Counted from the stretch's first letter, positions 35,701-47,279 are shown. The stretch: 64,000 bases of DNA from Taenia hydatigena (GCA_036345935.2 JADWOT020000007.1:10700779-10764778), one strand, 5' to 3'. The notes: generated from the letters alone by a model not told the origin. Program-made: numbers and translations.

Positions 35701-36969
35701 GGTCTCTCTTCTAAATGCTGCACAACTGTCCCTGCTAATGCCACCTTTTGTTATTACTTTCGAATAGTTGTTAAAAGTATGACTTAACATTCCTCAGAAT
35801 GCTCTGATGCACCATCTCAACATGAACACTCACCTTTTGGTCGATCTTTTCTTAATGTGCATTGAGCGGGGACATAATCAACTATCGGCCTAAATTTGCG
35901 ATGGAGGAGCAGCTAGAAGTGTTCATGAGGCAGACATTGACCAATGTGCAAGACCTTGTACTCACCGTCCTCTTGCTAGTAAACTATCGGATGCGCTTGC
36001 TAGGTCAGATGGAGCGCAATTCTCACCTCGTGCTAGACTAATGGTGCAACTGTCTCACTGAGTATCGAGGGGTTCGGTGTCTCCAAAGCCTTTTATGGTC
36101 ATCAGCCTTTGTGTTCCTACCAAGATTTAGAATAGCACTTGTATGGATACTAATTTTGTAGATAAATTTTGCCTTGGATTGGATGCCTGGTTCATTTGAT
36201 GCGTCTGGAAGACATTTACTCAATTCAAGGTGGCTTTGACGTGTCCGGTAGTTGGCAAATTTAGCTGAGGCGCCCTAATCGGGTATCGGTTGTGCAGCGA
36301 AACGCCTTTACTTGAAGGGGACATGCAGGAGGCAGTAGACTTGGGTTAGCTACCCATTATGGCCATGTGCAAAAGTAAAATGATCCCTTCACTATTGCTT
36401 TGGTTCTGTTGGTAGACGGATCGCCCCTGAGGAATGTGGATGTTGTCCAATTAAGAACGCGAAATTCTGCTGCAGACGCAAGGTGAATGGTAGAGAAGTA
36501 TTGTTGGGAAGGAAAGGAAACCTGGCAGAATTTTGATGTTTCTGTGGTGTTTCAAATACGTCAAAGTACGAATTTATTAAAGGAGAATTGCGGTTGTCAA
36601 TGTGTTCGCACATTCATGAATTGGTTGAACCTACCAAACCCATGAAGATGACCTTGAACTACACCGAGGACAAACGCGCCCCTAGTGAGAACTAGCATGT
36701 GCACTGTTTGCATGGTTACCACTGAGTGGATTGCTTGCCCTTCCAGTGAACAAAACCCCATGATTATCGACGCGTGGCAGCAGGGATGTATTCGGCTTCT
36801 CACCAAAGTCTAATCCCCATTAAAAGCATTCATCGTATCAAATCGGCCAATCTTGTGGCAGAAGGCAGTCATGGTAGGACATGGGTTGCGAGTGTCGTTG
36901 CTGTGGTGTCATCGCGCTTGCGATGTAGTGGATGATTGGTGCATAAAGTGTCGATTTGCACCGAAGTTA
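35701..36969. other. Segment splitting repeat R2 copy A
   Basis: Absent from copy B, where the flanking R2 blocks are almost adjacent. Either an insertion into A or a deletion from B. No terminal repeats, target duplication or supported gene seen. Confidence 0.5.
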
Positions 36970-37265
36970 ATTGCGAGCGCACCTATTTCAGCCCACTAGT
37001 GATGAGTAGTGGGATCAAGCCTGTCTGCATTCGCTCCGCCACTGCTGCTCAACCCTCCGTGGCACTCAAGCTCTGGTGTCGTTTGACCACTGGAACAACA
37101 GGATGTTTTCTTTCCAGTGGAAGGCGCGAAGGATTTCTCGTTTGCTGGAGCAATTATCTGTTTGGAAAGTGTTAACCTTGTGCTCTATTGCTTTTTGTGC
37201 ATATCACTTCATTTCGATAGGCAGTGGTTGACTTTCATGGTGAGCTTATTGGCTTTTGCGTGGGT
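36970..37265 (+). repeat. Interspersed repeat R2, copy A, end part
   Basis: Matches 53,893-54,125: shared words include GGATCAAGCCTGTCTGCATT / GGAATCAACCCTGTCTGCAT and GAGCTTATTGGCTTTT / GAGCTCATTGGCTTTT. Confidence 0.75.
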
Positions 37266-37492
37266 GCCAGGTAGCCCATAAGGGGGTACAAAGGGTGGAA
37301 GGAGATGGGAGTAAGATGTTCCACAATACTCTTCTCATCTTCTTGTCGTATTTCCGCATTCAGACATGTGCGAATTTCTTCATTCTGCATCATAATCCCT
37401 TTATTCAGATACTTTAATTTTAAAAGCACCTGTCTAATCTTTGAGTCACCTTCACTAGGCATCAACATAATGCTCAGTGCTTCTGAATTCAT
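37235..37492 (-). CDS. Candidate exon with a coiled-coil-like segment
   Basis: An 85-codon minus frame. Residues about 15-55 are charged and helical in style (SKIRQVLLKLKYLNKGIM, NEEIRTCLNAEIRQEDEK). A TTCAG acceptor near 37,484 could begin the exon. The last 12 codons run into repeat R2, so the true exon probably ends earlier, perhaps at GTATTG after Glu-Lys. Family unknown. Confidence 0.35.
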   Translation of the reverse strand: MNSEALSIMLMPSEGDSKIRQVLLKLKYLNKGIMMQNEEIRTCLNAEIRQEDEKSIVEHLTPISFHPLYPLMGYLAPTQKPISSP

Positions 37493-38335
37493 TAAATGTG
37501 GTTTTGTCTTGATCTAAGTATCTGATAAAGTATTAAGTTAAAATGTTTTTTTTCTGTTTGCGATCGGTCTTTACTTCTCTGTTCGAGTTAACAAATTAGG
37601 TCGCACACAACGAGGAAGTGGGCTGTGGGTTGTTGAAAGGAATCCATAAGATGCAGGCCATTTGAGCAAACAACTTCAGTTTAGAGCGGATTCTGGGCGT
37701 GGGAGAGCTGCTAAGCACCACATTGGTGGTGGCGACAAGTAAACCCATCTCACAAGGACAGCCTCTGCATTCTTCACTAACCACCTGTTCTCACGTTTAA
37801 CGGATGCGAGATACTTTGCCTTCGGAGAGCCAGAGAATACGCAACAACCCACTCCCGCATTGGAATTGGTTTGTGTCTTCCACACAGCCGTCCTAGCTGA
37901 AGTTCTGCATTATTCTCTCATCAAATGCTGCAAAATGGCAGTGACACAGAGCTGTCCTGAAGCATGTCTACCAGTAAGTGAGCTACTTCTACCAGAATAA
38001 GCAGGATCTTTGCAGCTTTGTGCAGCACGAACGCTATGCATTCATCCTTAACTTGGGTTACTAAAAAGGATAAAACCCTGCATTAAGTAAAAGTGGCAGG
38101 CTGCATTGATGAATTTGGAGCTGGCAGCTGCTAGCTTGTCGCCTCAATAAAAGTAGGGTCACCACCCGGTCAGTAAAGCCCTGACCAAGTTTTGATAGCC
38201 AATGTAAGCCCATTTTATACGCTAATTTTTTAGTCTTTGCTATCTCTGCTGCCCTCAATTTCAGCCTCTAAGCACTTCTACGTCAGCAATGATTGCTCTG
38301 TTATGCTGGGATGGTCAGGAATGACCCGATGCCTC

Positions 38336-38662
38336 TCACACCAACATGCTACGTTGACTGTCTCTTTTGGCACCCAGAAATTCCTTTTCCCTCCTCTCCT
38401 TATTTATCCTCCTGATCAGCTGCTTGCGATGCTTCTCTAGCATGTTCATTTGCGTGTCCATCGAGATGCCGATCATTTGACTCGCAATTTTCATTTGTGG
38501 AATTACGAAGAGAAGATTCCTTTGCAATCCATGTATCGTTCCTCGCTTCCTAATAGATGTGCTTGCGTGTTTATTTCTGAGTGGCTGAAGAGTTCGAGAC
38601 AAACGCACTGTACGTTTGATGGCAAAGTTCGTGTTAAAATGCTCCAATAAAATTAAAAGCAT
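38336..38662 (-). CDS. Basic helical protein exon
   Basis: A 108-codon minus frame to TGA. The C-terminal half is a strongly charged helix (MNMLEKHRKQLIRRINKERR, EKEFLGAKRDSQ). The N-terminal half is basic (RTVRLSRTLQPLRNKH). A TTTTATTGGAG acceptor at about 38,642 would enter in phase 0. One of the longest convincing frames in the window. It may share a transcript with 37,235-37,492 on the same strand. Family unknown. Confidence 0.4.
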   Translation of the reverse strand: MLLILLEHFNTNFAIKRTVRLSRTLQPLRNKHASTSIRKRGTIHGLQRNLLFVIPQMKIASQMIGISMDTQMNMLEKHRKQLIRRINKERREKEFLGAKRDSQRSMLV

Positions 38663-38699
38663 TCACGTATGCATCGAGTTAAGATAAATTACTGCTAAA

Positions 38700-39511
38700 G
38701 AATTAATAAGAAGATGAAAAGTCGAAAAAAGAAGCTAACCACAATTAATTACCTACTAGTTTGGTAGAAAACACTAACAAATGTCTAATATTTGCAAATA
38801 CACAAAGATGTTTCTCTTGATTACGCCTCAGTCATGGTACATCTAATACAAGCGGAAAATTGAGACATTCCTGTCTTTTAGCATTTTCATGAAAGCAAAA
38901 TTCATTAAACGCGTTGGCATTAAGAACGAATTGTTGTTATTTGCAAAAGGACATTGATTGCAGATCTGATTTTATGTGTACTGAGATGCAGAACGTTAAT
39001 GCTAGACTTAACCTTATCACACTTTGATTAGGTGCACTACGGTAAACAAACCATAATAACCCAAGCTATCAGTAGTAAGGAGTTATAAAAGTTACCATTC
39101 ACTAATGGGGACAGGAAATCAGGTTCGTAAACATCTGGTTGCAACATTGCCACTTCACGCTGTCACAGCCAGCACCCCGGATAATATGGGCGCTAAGGGT
39201 AAAACTGCATGAGAAGTCATAACTTGGCCTAATGCTTGTCAACGTCATGGAGACCAGAGTGGTCACGCTGAAAGTAGGCTCGATTTTGTGATGGTTGTGG
39301 TTCCCATAGAAAGTAAACTCTGTCTTTGGTCATTTAGAACCCGTCTATGAGAATCTCAATTATTAAAGAGAAGCGCTTTGACACCCAACACATGGGAAGA
39401 TTTTGAGTTAGGCTATGAAACGGAACGAATCGTCGTATAATAAGTGCATTAGTGTTAAATACAGAATCGCTAGGTCACATTTAAACTAATTTAAAGAGAC
39501 AAAAATTTCGT
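38700..39511. other. No supported gene
   Basis: AT-rich with no splice-bounded frames recognised. Confidence 0.5.
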
Positions 39512-39739
39512 TTAAGCGGATTTCTCTGCAATCAAACAGCAAGGGGCGCCAAGGCGGTAGGCGTGTTGAGCTTGATTAGTGGATCTCAGTGACTCGCTCG
39601 TGATATTATTTTGGGTAGTCCGGCCTATGATATGGAAATATTCACCACCGCTGACATGCACTGAAGTGCAGATGTTGACATATTTATGATCTGAACCTGA
39701 ACACGACATCTCTTGGCTCCAACAGAATGAGCTTGACAC
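39512..39739 (-). CDS. Candidate terminal exon
   Basis: A 75-codon minus frame to TAA with protein-like composition (CSGSDHKYVNICTSVHVSGG). No domain, poly(A) signal or strong acceptor found. Confidence 0.22.
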   Translation of the reverse strand: MSSSFCWSQEMSCSGSDHKYVNICTSVHVSGGEYFHIIGRTTQNNITSESLRSTNQAQHAYRLGAPCCLIAEKSA

Positions 39740-39987
39740 GCGTGCTCAAATGCAAATGTAATTACTGTAAGGAAGACTAGTCTGGTTAGCAAATTAATGG
39801 TGAGTCAATCTTAACTTTAGTTGGACACGTTTCAGATTATTAAGGGAAGAGATTCTTCCTTCTGACACTTTATTCTCAGCTGCAAAATGTATAAAATTAT
39901 TAAGTCTATTAAAGACAGCTCTCTAAGTGAAGGCCAAATGCGGGGTCATGCACTCCTGCTTGAACTTAGACCCATCACCCGCGTCAG

Positions 39988-40750
39988 CTAACATCTGTGG
40001 CGCTTCCCGTTTGGACAATTGCAATCCTTTGTGTCACACCAGGACTTAATTTGATACCCACTCTTATCACGGAAGTGAAAACTGGCGATAGAGCAACTGC
40101 AAGGCAGATATTGCGCTTCATTTTTCTCATGGGAGCATGGAAAACAGCTGTGACCATCCAACGATTGGCAATTGCTCTCCATTGCGACGAAAATGCAGTG
40201 AAGTATCATTGCCTCTTGGTGCCATCTCACTAAGAACCCTATCTTTCCTTTCTATAAGATCGTTGGAAGCAAAATATGTGATTTAGCTGTTTTACTCATT
40301 TGTGGCAACTACTTTGCCCCTTATGATCTAGTCGATGCAGTGAGTAACTTGTGATATCAAGTTCATAACTCTTCTTGCTAAGAATCACGCTTTTGAAACC
40401 TTGTACCAGCTTACACAATTCAAAAGCCCTCTTACGCTTTGGACTCCAAGTTAGTACTAAGTGGAAGACTGGTCCGATGTCAGCATATCGCATGGCACAT
40501 TTGGTGGCGACTCAACCGCTTGCCTGTATTTTTCAAAGCACTAGCCGGTGTTGTAAGAATTAAGCACAATGTACGCCCGCATAAGACGATTATTGCAGTG
40601 TTGGTGGTTATTTTTGATTCAGTGGTAGCCTTCAGTGAAAGTAAGAAGCACATCATTCTTGATAATTGTATGCAGCAGCGGCAGCAGTCTGCAGCTATCT
40701 TAGTGCAGATTTTGATAGCCGCACCATATAAGCTTTTAGGCACCACCTAA
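39988..40750. other. Bidirectionally open stretch, coding strand undecided
   Basis: Long frames exist on both strands (39,997-40,233 plus against 39,988-40,230 minus; 40,439-40,750 plus against 40,480-40,746 minus). The minus frame at 40,296-40,493 is basic and protein-like, and the plus frame near 40,640 meets a GTAAGA site. I cannot choose a strand without transcripts. Confidence 0.2.
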
Positions 40751-42154
40751 GCTTAGATTATTTCCTGCGACTTGACGCACTACATGCCATCCCAGTCCTC
40801 CACAGTGGTCTTTAAATTTGGCTCTTATTATAAACACTTATGCGTGTCTTAAAAATGATTTTAAGCAGCCCTAGAAATGCATGAGTGACTGAAATATTTT
40901 TGCCACGGCCTTCCAACTACAATTAATTTGCTACTTTGGGCAGATTTTAAAGGCTTTTCAAATTGTGTAATCAAATCTACAAATAGAAGACTTTAAGTCA
41001 TAAATTTACCTGCAATGAAATTTGAAAGCTTTGAATCTGCAGCAAAGTTTTACAGCGCTTTGGTGGGTGATTGGCTTCTATGAGTACAAATCGTCATTTG
41101 GTTCGACTTGATATATTTAGAAATTATAGGCATCTTACTTGAAACGGTGAAGGATAAACTAAACATGCACTAATTTGTCATTGAAGGACGAATCCTGCCG
41201 TTTGGCAAAGTTTTCAGCCTTGATGCTGCATAAGAAACATAAGACGTAAAGAAGGGAACGAGCCTGATGATAGCACTAAGAAACTCTTTAAAGGTAAAAA
41301 TAGGGCACTAACAGCCTTTAAAGTTATAAAGATCAGATGTTTATTGAAGGGCACGCAAAGCGCAAAATGTTACCCTAAATCAAAAACAGAACGAGTGCCA
41401 AGTATTTGAGGCTGTTTTTTGCTACCATCTGTTCCCTAACGAAATCTAAGGTAACAAAGGTAACCTAAGAAGTCAAAGCAGTTTTCAAAAAGCCGAATCG
41501 ATAGCGCTTAGTTATTTAACCGTTCGTGCAGCATTCAACCTCTTTTAAGGTAGTGTATCAAATCAAGTATTTAACAGTGGTAAAATAAAATTTGTCAATC
41601 AATCAGCTTCATCTAGAATAACCTGTCTAGGAAAAAACTGCAAAACCGAATTTGGAAACAAAGTCCAAAAGCTTGACAGAGCAATGCGAAGCAAAATTTG
41701 GCAATTGAAGTGAGCCTTATTTAAAATTTTTAGCTAAATAAGCGATGAATGATCCATAGAGTCTTAATCACATTAAAAGATGAAATTGGAGCTGAATACT
41801 GTGTAAGCACTGCTTAACAATTTTGCATTTCTCACCTAGCTCCCTAAAGGAATGGGACCCTGTCTCTGTTGATTTTGCTCCTTAACATTTAGGAACGGAA
41901 TTGTATTCCGAGCACACATGATGCAAAGACATCGAGGTATGTGTTGGTTATTATGCTATGCATGCCCACATGGATCTTACATAAGCTATTTTAAGTAACT
42001 ATGCAAGTTTCATTCATCATTTAATATACTAAAATCTATGCGCCGGTCCATCAAGTTAAGCAAATTCGTGATCCTATTTCAAACTTTAACGCATCATTTC
42101 AAAGACAACCGCAAGACTTTAACAGGTAGATCCATGTATATTTAAACCACTTAG
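40751..42154. other. No supported gene
   Basis: AT-rich. Probably introns or upstream sequence of the zinc-finger gene that follows, but no earlier exon could be fixed. Confidence 0.4.
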
Positions 42155-42229
42155 TACAGATTCCTGCACACTGTCCTGTTTGCTTTGCTACATACCAAAC
42201 CTTCAGTGTGGTTTTACTACATCAAAAAT
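42155..42229 (+). CDS. Zinc-finger gene, upstream exon
   Basis: Reads AHCPVCFATYQTFSVVLLHQ, the C-x2-C-x12-H core of a C2HC zinc finger. The acceptor CCACTTAG gives phase 1. A GTAAGA donor follows at 42,230, also phase 1. If the donor is not used the frame reads on as HQKC, completing the finger, and stops about ten codons later. Both readings are possible. With splicing, the next exon must supply the fourth ligand. Confidence 0.4.
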
Positions 42230-42491
42230 GTAAGAAAGTTCAGACTTATCCTTTGTAATTCTTTTGCTCTGCTTTCATATTTGTTGAGATTTTGATAGTA
42301 ACTGCACTACAACTCATAAAAATAGATACAAACCACAATACCTGCTGCCAGTGCTTAATACGATTTGATCGTTTTGAAGTCCTTCTCAGTCACTTCATTA
42401 ACGAACACATTTGTAAGTTCGCGGACGTTTAAACCTAAGCACTTTTCATTTAATTATCACCTCAACTTCACATCCTTGCAACAAAATGCAG

Positions 42492-42596
42492 TTCAAATTA
42501 TAGATTTTTATGAACGACGGGTTTACTGTACGGAATGCTACGCAGAGTGCCCGACGTGGGATGCACTACAGGAGCATATGCGTCTTTGTCAACCCT
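42492..42596 (+). CDS. Zinc-finger gene, C2HC finger exon
   Basis: Encodes YCTECYAECPTWDALQEH then MRLC, a full C-x2-C-x12-H-x3-C finger of the C2HC type. It binds zinc and, by family analogy, DNA, RNA or protein. The acceptor is AAATGCAG (or TTATAG twelve bases later), both phase 1. The donor is a consensus GTGAGT at 42,597, phase 1. The short exon, matched phases and intact ligands make this one of the better supported coding pieces in the window. Confidence 0.6.
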
Positions 42597-42669
42597 GTGA
42601 GTATTTGTCCGCCTGTCGAGTCCAATCCATGAATTACTACCTGTACTTGTCATTCATTTTTATCTGCAG

Positions 42670-42695
42670 ATGTGTGGCACGGCTTGTTCGGATAA
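42670..42695 (+). CDS. Zinc-finger gene, last exon
   Basis: A 73-base intron (GTGAGT...TTTTTATCTGCAG) precedes eight codons and TAA. Phase 1 matches the finger exon. AATAAA lies at 42,821. The gene therefore ends soon after its last finger. Confidence 0.5.
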
Positions 42696-42820
42696 AATGA
42701 TGCGAAGCACTTTTTCGATGGAATTCAATGTATGTTACAATGCTTGCTTTAGTTCAACTATTATGATGGGAACACAAATCATATGGAAGAGTTTTGTAAC
42801 ATTAGGTTTGCAGTTTCATA

Positions 42821-42826
42821 AATAAA
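42821..42826 (+). terminator. Poly(A) signal AATAAA of the zinc-finger gene
   Basis: 126 bases after the TAA at 42,695, on the same strand. Confidence 0.5.
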
Positions 42827-42840
42827 ATAGACTGGACTAA

Positions 42841-43065
42841 ATGTTTGCAATCATTGTTTTATTCACCTACGAATTACTTATGATGCTATTTGCGTTTTGT
42901 CATGCAAACATGTTGGCCTTATTTTCATTTGTTTGCGTTGCAGAACTCTCAAAAGTTGCTTGTTGGTGCTATGATTCTCCAGCAGGCAGTCGCTTGGATA
43001 TGTGCTCGATAAGTGAGCTTGACAGCTATATAAACGTGCACTACTGTATCACGCCTTCTGCTTGA
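42841..43065 (+). CDS. Small Cys-containing protein or terminal exon
   Basis: A 74-codon frame begins ATG just after the previous poly(A) signal, has a strongly hydrophobic first half, and ends with four or five Cys in SKVACWCYDSPAGSRLDMCS and HYC. It could encode a small secreted peptide. Alternatively the hydrophobic half is an intron's pyrimidine tract, and the exon starts after GCGTTGCAG at 42,943. AATAAA lies 13 bases past the stop. Confidence 0.38.
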   Translation: MFAIIVLFTYELLMMLFAFCHANMLALFSFVCVAELSKVACWCYDSPAGSRLDMCSISELDSYINVHYCITPSA

Positions 43066-43077
43066 TAACACAGCCAA

Positions 43078-43083
43078 AATAAA
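43078..43083 (+). terminator. Poly(A) signal AATAAA
   Basis: Immediately downstream of the TGA at 43,063-43,065. Confidence 0.45.
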
Positions 43084-43489
43084 GGCTATGGGATTTTCTC
43101 TTGTCCTGCAAAGCGATTAGCACATCTTTTAGAGGGGCATTTTGGGTCCGTTTATGGCGGAACATATTTATCCAAATGTAATTTCACCATATAGCAAACA
43201 GTGTAAAGCGATGATAAGGAGGATTAACGCTTTTTAGAGCACAGTGCTATTAAAATCTCTTTACATTTGCATCACTAGTTAAAACCGGAGTACTCCTTTC
43301 TGACAAGGTTGCAATCGTTTCCTCCAAGGTCCAAACCTATTTCTTACGCAACCGGCGTGCATTTTTGTCGCAGTTCTGAAAGTGTGCACTGTAACTCGCC
43401 ATCTTGCTTTTTAACCCATCATTTTCGACGCATTTTGACGCGTAGAAGGGGATGTTCACTGGTTTTTTGAATAGATCGATGCTACTTAC

Positions 43490-43694
43490 AGGGAAGTGAT
43501 GTAATTGACAACAGTGCATTTGGTGATCGTGTGAATGCTGACGCTACCACCTGTAGATACACGGCTGGAACCGCATTGACGTTTGGTGGGTGCATAGACA
43601 AGTGTATGTGGCAGTGCAAATAGAAACCGAGATGGGAAGAATGAAGAAAGACCGTTAGAAGGAAAACAAAGCATAGATCAATAGAAAAGCGCAA
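43490..43694 (-). CDS. Possible first exon with hydrophobic start
   Basis: Minus frame beginning MRFSIDLCFVFLLTVFLHSS reaches a consensus GTAAGT donor at 43,489. A second overlapping frame reaches the same donor. The donor is strong but the frame choice is open, and no partner exon was found. Confidence 0.22.
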
Positions 43695-43699
43695 AAGGT

Positions 43700-44806
43700 A
43701 GTAGCAGATATATGCCCTTTCTTCTTATGGGCTTCTTTCGCCTTCTAACACCCTAGTTTCTGTCAAATCAATTTCTGGTTCCGTTGTACTGAAGCCTGTT
43801 TTGCCAGCTTTTGTAGCCTAAGTGAATGATGGCATCCCCGAGCAATTTTTATTTGCTTTGTTGTCCACTAAGTTAAAAATCAATATCAACGTATGTGCAA
43901 TCCTTTAATGAGTCACACCTTTTCCAAAAGTGTGACCGTACTCGGTTTCTTTTAATGTTGATCCTGCATCCAGCAAAAAAGTTGGAAATGCAGCAAAGGA
44001 TCCGGCATAGTCATGAGGAGGAAATGATGAACATAATAGTTAACTTGCAAACTTGCAATATTTTAACCTACATGACCAAACGATTAAGTTTATAATAATT
44101 TTTAAAGTGAGAGCCCACACCTAATCATATGCATTTGACCACATTTGGTGAAAATTTTTATTTGCTTGCATTTTCGCTTATTAACCTTCCCAAAGGAATG
44201 TGACAACATCTTCTACCCGTTCTTCCCAAACAATTCTCTTCTTTAGATCTAACACTAGATCTCCTTAACTGCACCACAGGTATGGCTCGCATTATTAATC
44301 GGTTGACAAGATTATAACGCATTCTAGGCACTTATTTGCATAAACCTCTACTTACGATATAAAATAGTGTGATAGGTAATCTTGTGTACGTTTAAATGAA
44401 TAGTTGTAGCTTTTATTGATGACGTAATTTCTTGTCCTTTTGTTAGCGCTCAAGTACTAAACGCAAGTGCTCTTTACGAAGCATTAATTCTGATACACTC
44501 TCTAACGCCAAAGCATGTCATCACAAAATCGGTTAAATTTTAATTAATGACGTTTTTATGGGCGAATCAGTATATTTTATACCTTCTTCGCCATCTAGAG
44601 TCGTGTTCTACAATGGATAGAAATGAGCACCTCATGGATAAAGCCGCCACTTCACAAGGGTACCAGCACGGGATCACCACCCGTTACAAACGGACTGCTA
44701 CTCCTTAAACTTGCGTGCTCAGACCACAAGCAGCGTTGATAGGTTTTGATTTTATTACAATTCTTTTTATGATTGAGTGCTTTTATATTCTGCCAAGTGA
44801 TTGCAG
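43700..44806. other. No supported gene
   Basis: AT-rich. A 66-codon frame at 43,895-44,095 has no splice support. Confidence 0.45.
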
Positions 44807-45011
44807 TGTGAACAAATCCGCGATAAGAGTGAATTTTGCTGCTGCGATCCCAAATGGTTGGCAAGACTTTCTACTTGTAACAGACAGTGAAATCCTTTTG
44901 GTTGTCATTCAGCGTGTAGAAGCTTTACGTTTTCGTAAAAAAATAAGGAAGCAGGATTTGAAACGCATAATACAGTACCCCTATTTCGAAACCGTACTGT
45001 TTTCAGTCTAA
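44807..45011 (+). CDS. Terminal exon of an unidentified protein
   Basis: After a GATTGCAG acceptor (phase 2) 67 codons run to TAA. The protein is globular then basic (IPNGWQDFLLVTDSEILLVV, RFRKKIRKQDLKR) and ends in an aromatic stretch. AATAAA at 45,306 could be its poly(A) signal. The upstream exon is not identified. Confidence 0.42.
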
Positions 45012-45305
45012 CCAATGCAGTCATTTTGGGTTAAAATATGTAAACTTGGTGACAATCAGTCTGGTCTATTAGTTTGACAGATACATTTTCAAGTCATTAG
45101 TTGCACTCTTATTTCCCAAAATAATTTAAATGCTTCTTTTAGACAAGAGAGATTACAAATGCATTTGTTAAGTCTAAAGGCAGACTTGTTATACATCAGA
45201 TTGTTAAGTAGCGAAAGAAAAAGTGAATCAATTAGAGGAATAGAAAAGCAATTTTACCCCCTCAGGCTTGCATAAAATTGTACACAGTTGGGCAGTAGAG
45301 TAGAG

Positions 45306-45311
45306 AATAAA
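45306..45311 (+). terminator. Poly(A) signal AATAAA
   Basis: About 295 bases after the TAA at 45,011. Confidence 0.3.
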
Positions 45312-45319
45312 AGGGGAAG

Positions 45320-46577
45320 GGGAATGAAAGGTAGACAAAGCTGTTGATACAGACATTCCCGTGGCCATTTCGCGAAGTGAAGTCGAACTGACTGATCAGC
45401 TAAATGAATCCAATGGACGGCCATTCCAGCCTACCCACCACGGAACCTACGTCTCTTTGCAAGCAAATTTGGTTGCATTGGGTCTAAATAATAGCCGCTC
45501 TTAACCTACAGTGTTGTTTACGCTGCTATTTGCTCTCCTCCTTCCTGAACCATCCTGCTATATGTTATGCGAATGACAAGTGCTCTGCATTAACATTTGA
45601 CGTGCTCATCTGTGACTAATTTGCTGTCCATTTAGTTGCAGGCTTTAAAGCATACAGGATTTTGAACGCTCCCATCCATGTCCTTTGAAACGCACTTTGA
45701 ATAGGCCATTTGCAGGGCGACCAGTAAGATCACGACTGTAGCACTGTCTTCGTTAACCTCCCTTTCCTAGAATACTCTTCTGTCAGAAAATATTGGCACG
45801 TTTATCGTCTTGAAGCAAACGGATTAATACAGCTTTAAAGGGGACTTAAACCTCTTCCCAATCACGAATTCGAGTTCGATTCTCGCTTCTCGATTAAGAG
45901 GTACATATCAGGGAATATAAGCCTCCGTCTGTTATTAAGATCATGTAGATCACATAAACACGCCAGATGAGGTCTTCCCAAGCTCTTGGTGTGGCGTTTC
46001 TTTTTGTGTTTAAAGTTATTGCCAGCACCAGTGCACTTTATACACAGAGCTGCGGTTTTCTATTGTTGTAAACACGTAGCCAACGATGCCATTTGCTACT
46101 GTTTGCCAAGCATTGCGATGGCGGGTTTGGAATGAGCAGAGGTGGTTCAATGAACATTCTAGTAGGAAATCGTTTTGCTATAAAGAGAGAGACCTACTGC
46201 ACAGATACTTAAATGGGAAATGGTCTGGAAGTCCTGCACGGTTCAGCAATCGCTCATCATTAGTAAAGCCGCATGCTTGGATTCGAAATAGCTCGTGCAA
46301 ACACGCCCTTTATCAAGCTAAAATGCATATTATCTGTACACATTAAGCAGCGCTAAATTAATAACGTAGCATTGCGGCTTCTATCGTGACCTTACTGACC
46401 AAGTTCACTCATTCCAGCCATCGATCTGTACTTACGGCCACCATTGTCAATAACCACAATCAACCGTAGAATGTGGACCAAAATCTGCCCTAAGGACCTG
46501 TTGCTAACTTCTTAGCCTGTTATTAGTGAGGTATATCATTAGGCAGTCAGCACTACTTTGTATCCATTGAGATGCAT
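45320..46577. other. Mostly noncoding; one weak frame
   Basis: A plus frame at 46,086-46,346 (Trp/Arg-rich, with a GTAAAG site near 46,263) might contain an exon, but has no clear acceptor. The rest shows nothing recognisable. Confidence 0.3.
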
Positions 46578-46761
46578 TTAAGGCCATAGTTGTGTCACTC
46601 GGCTATCTGAAGTGATTAACAAATAACTGCCATCCATCAAATTAAAAGGCTGTCGGTGGAAAATCAGCCCAACAATGGTGATCTCTACTGAAAGAAAATA
46701 AATGTCTGCGGTTTCTTTGGCGCTTGCACTTTGTGCATCTAAACTGCCAATAATAGTCACT
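46578..46761 (-). CDS. Terminal exon of an unidentified protein
   Basis: The acceptor is excellent (TTACTTCTTTGCAG), phase 2. Sixty codons then run to TAA. The sequence has beta-strand-like alternation and ends in DGSYLLITSDSRVTQLWP, which resembles the last strand of a propeller blade, though I do not assign a family. No close AATAAA. Confidence 0.5.
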
Positions 46762-46807
46762 CTGCAAAGAAGTAACGAGTGCTAAGCATCGAAGAAAGTA
46801 GATTCTG

Positions 46808-46823
46808 AGCTAGCTAGCTAGCT
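46808..46823. repeat. (AGCT)4 self-complementary microsatellite
   Basis: Sixteen bases of perfect AGCT repeat, identical on both strands. Lies just upstream of the exon at 46,578-46,761 in that gene's orientation, probably intronic. Confidence 0.8.
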
Positions 46824-47065
46824 TGCATGTTGGTGCCCTTGAAGTTAGTTCGTATGTCTGACTTGACGTTTTGCCTCCAATTGAATAAATTTTATCTAGT
46901 ATGGCACCCTAGTCTCAAAAGCCTAGACCTTTGAAGTTCCGACAAACTTAGACGAATCCCAAAGCATTGTCAATTGCGAAATATGCTAAAAGTTAGATCT
47001 AAATACAAGAAGAATTTCTGGTAAGATATTTGATTTAAAAAATCTGTTTTGTTGAATTAGCAGCT

Positions 47066-47279
47066 ATGCAACCAAAACGCGTGTCTTTTGTGCCCCAAGA
47101 GAAAGACCAAAAAGCATTTTTCTTCACAGAGGCTCTAAAACATCACGAATTTGTAGGCACAGTAAAGGTGGCTGGTCGGCAGGCCAACTGCTTAGATTTG
47201 TGGCGAAAGCTTACTCAAAAAAGCATAACAGTGGCTGCAGTTCCGAAAATTTATCTATCAGTAGAACTTAACCGCTGTC
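47066..47279 (+). CDS. Candidate first exon upstream of the RGS-like exon
   Basis: ATG opens 71 codons with ordinary protein composition (MQPKRVSFVPQEKDQKAFFF, VAGRQANCLDLWRKLTQ) and leaves in phase 1 at a GTATGT donor (47,280). That phase matches the acceptor at 47,682. An antisense 168-codon frame (47,342-47,848) does not overlap this exon. Confidence 0.35.

Noticed and set aside
43486..43580. A 32-base micro-intron after the GTAAGT donor on minus
   Set aside because: Too short for a spliceosomal intron. The donor, if real, must pair with a more distant acceptor.
45865..45905. tRNA-like B box (GTTCGATTC)
   Set aside because: The T stem pairs only four of five bases and no matching acceptor stem or A box lies upstream at the right distance.
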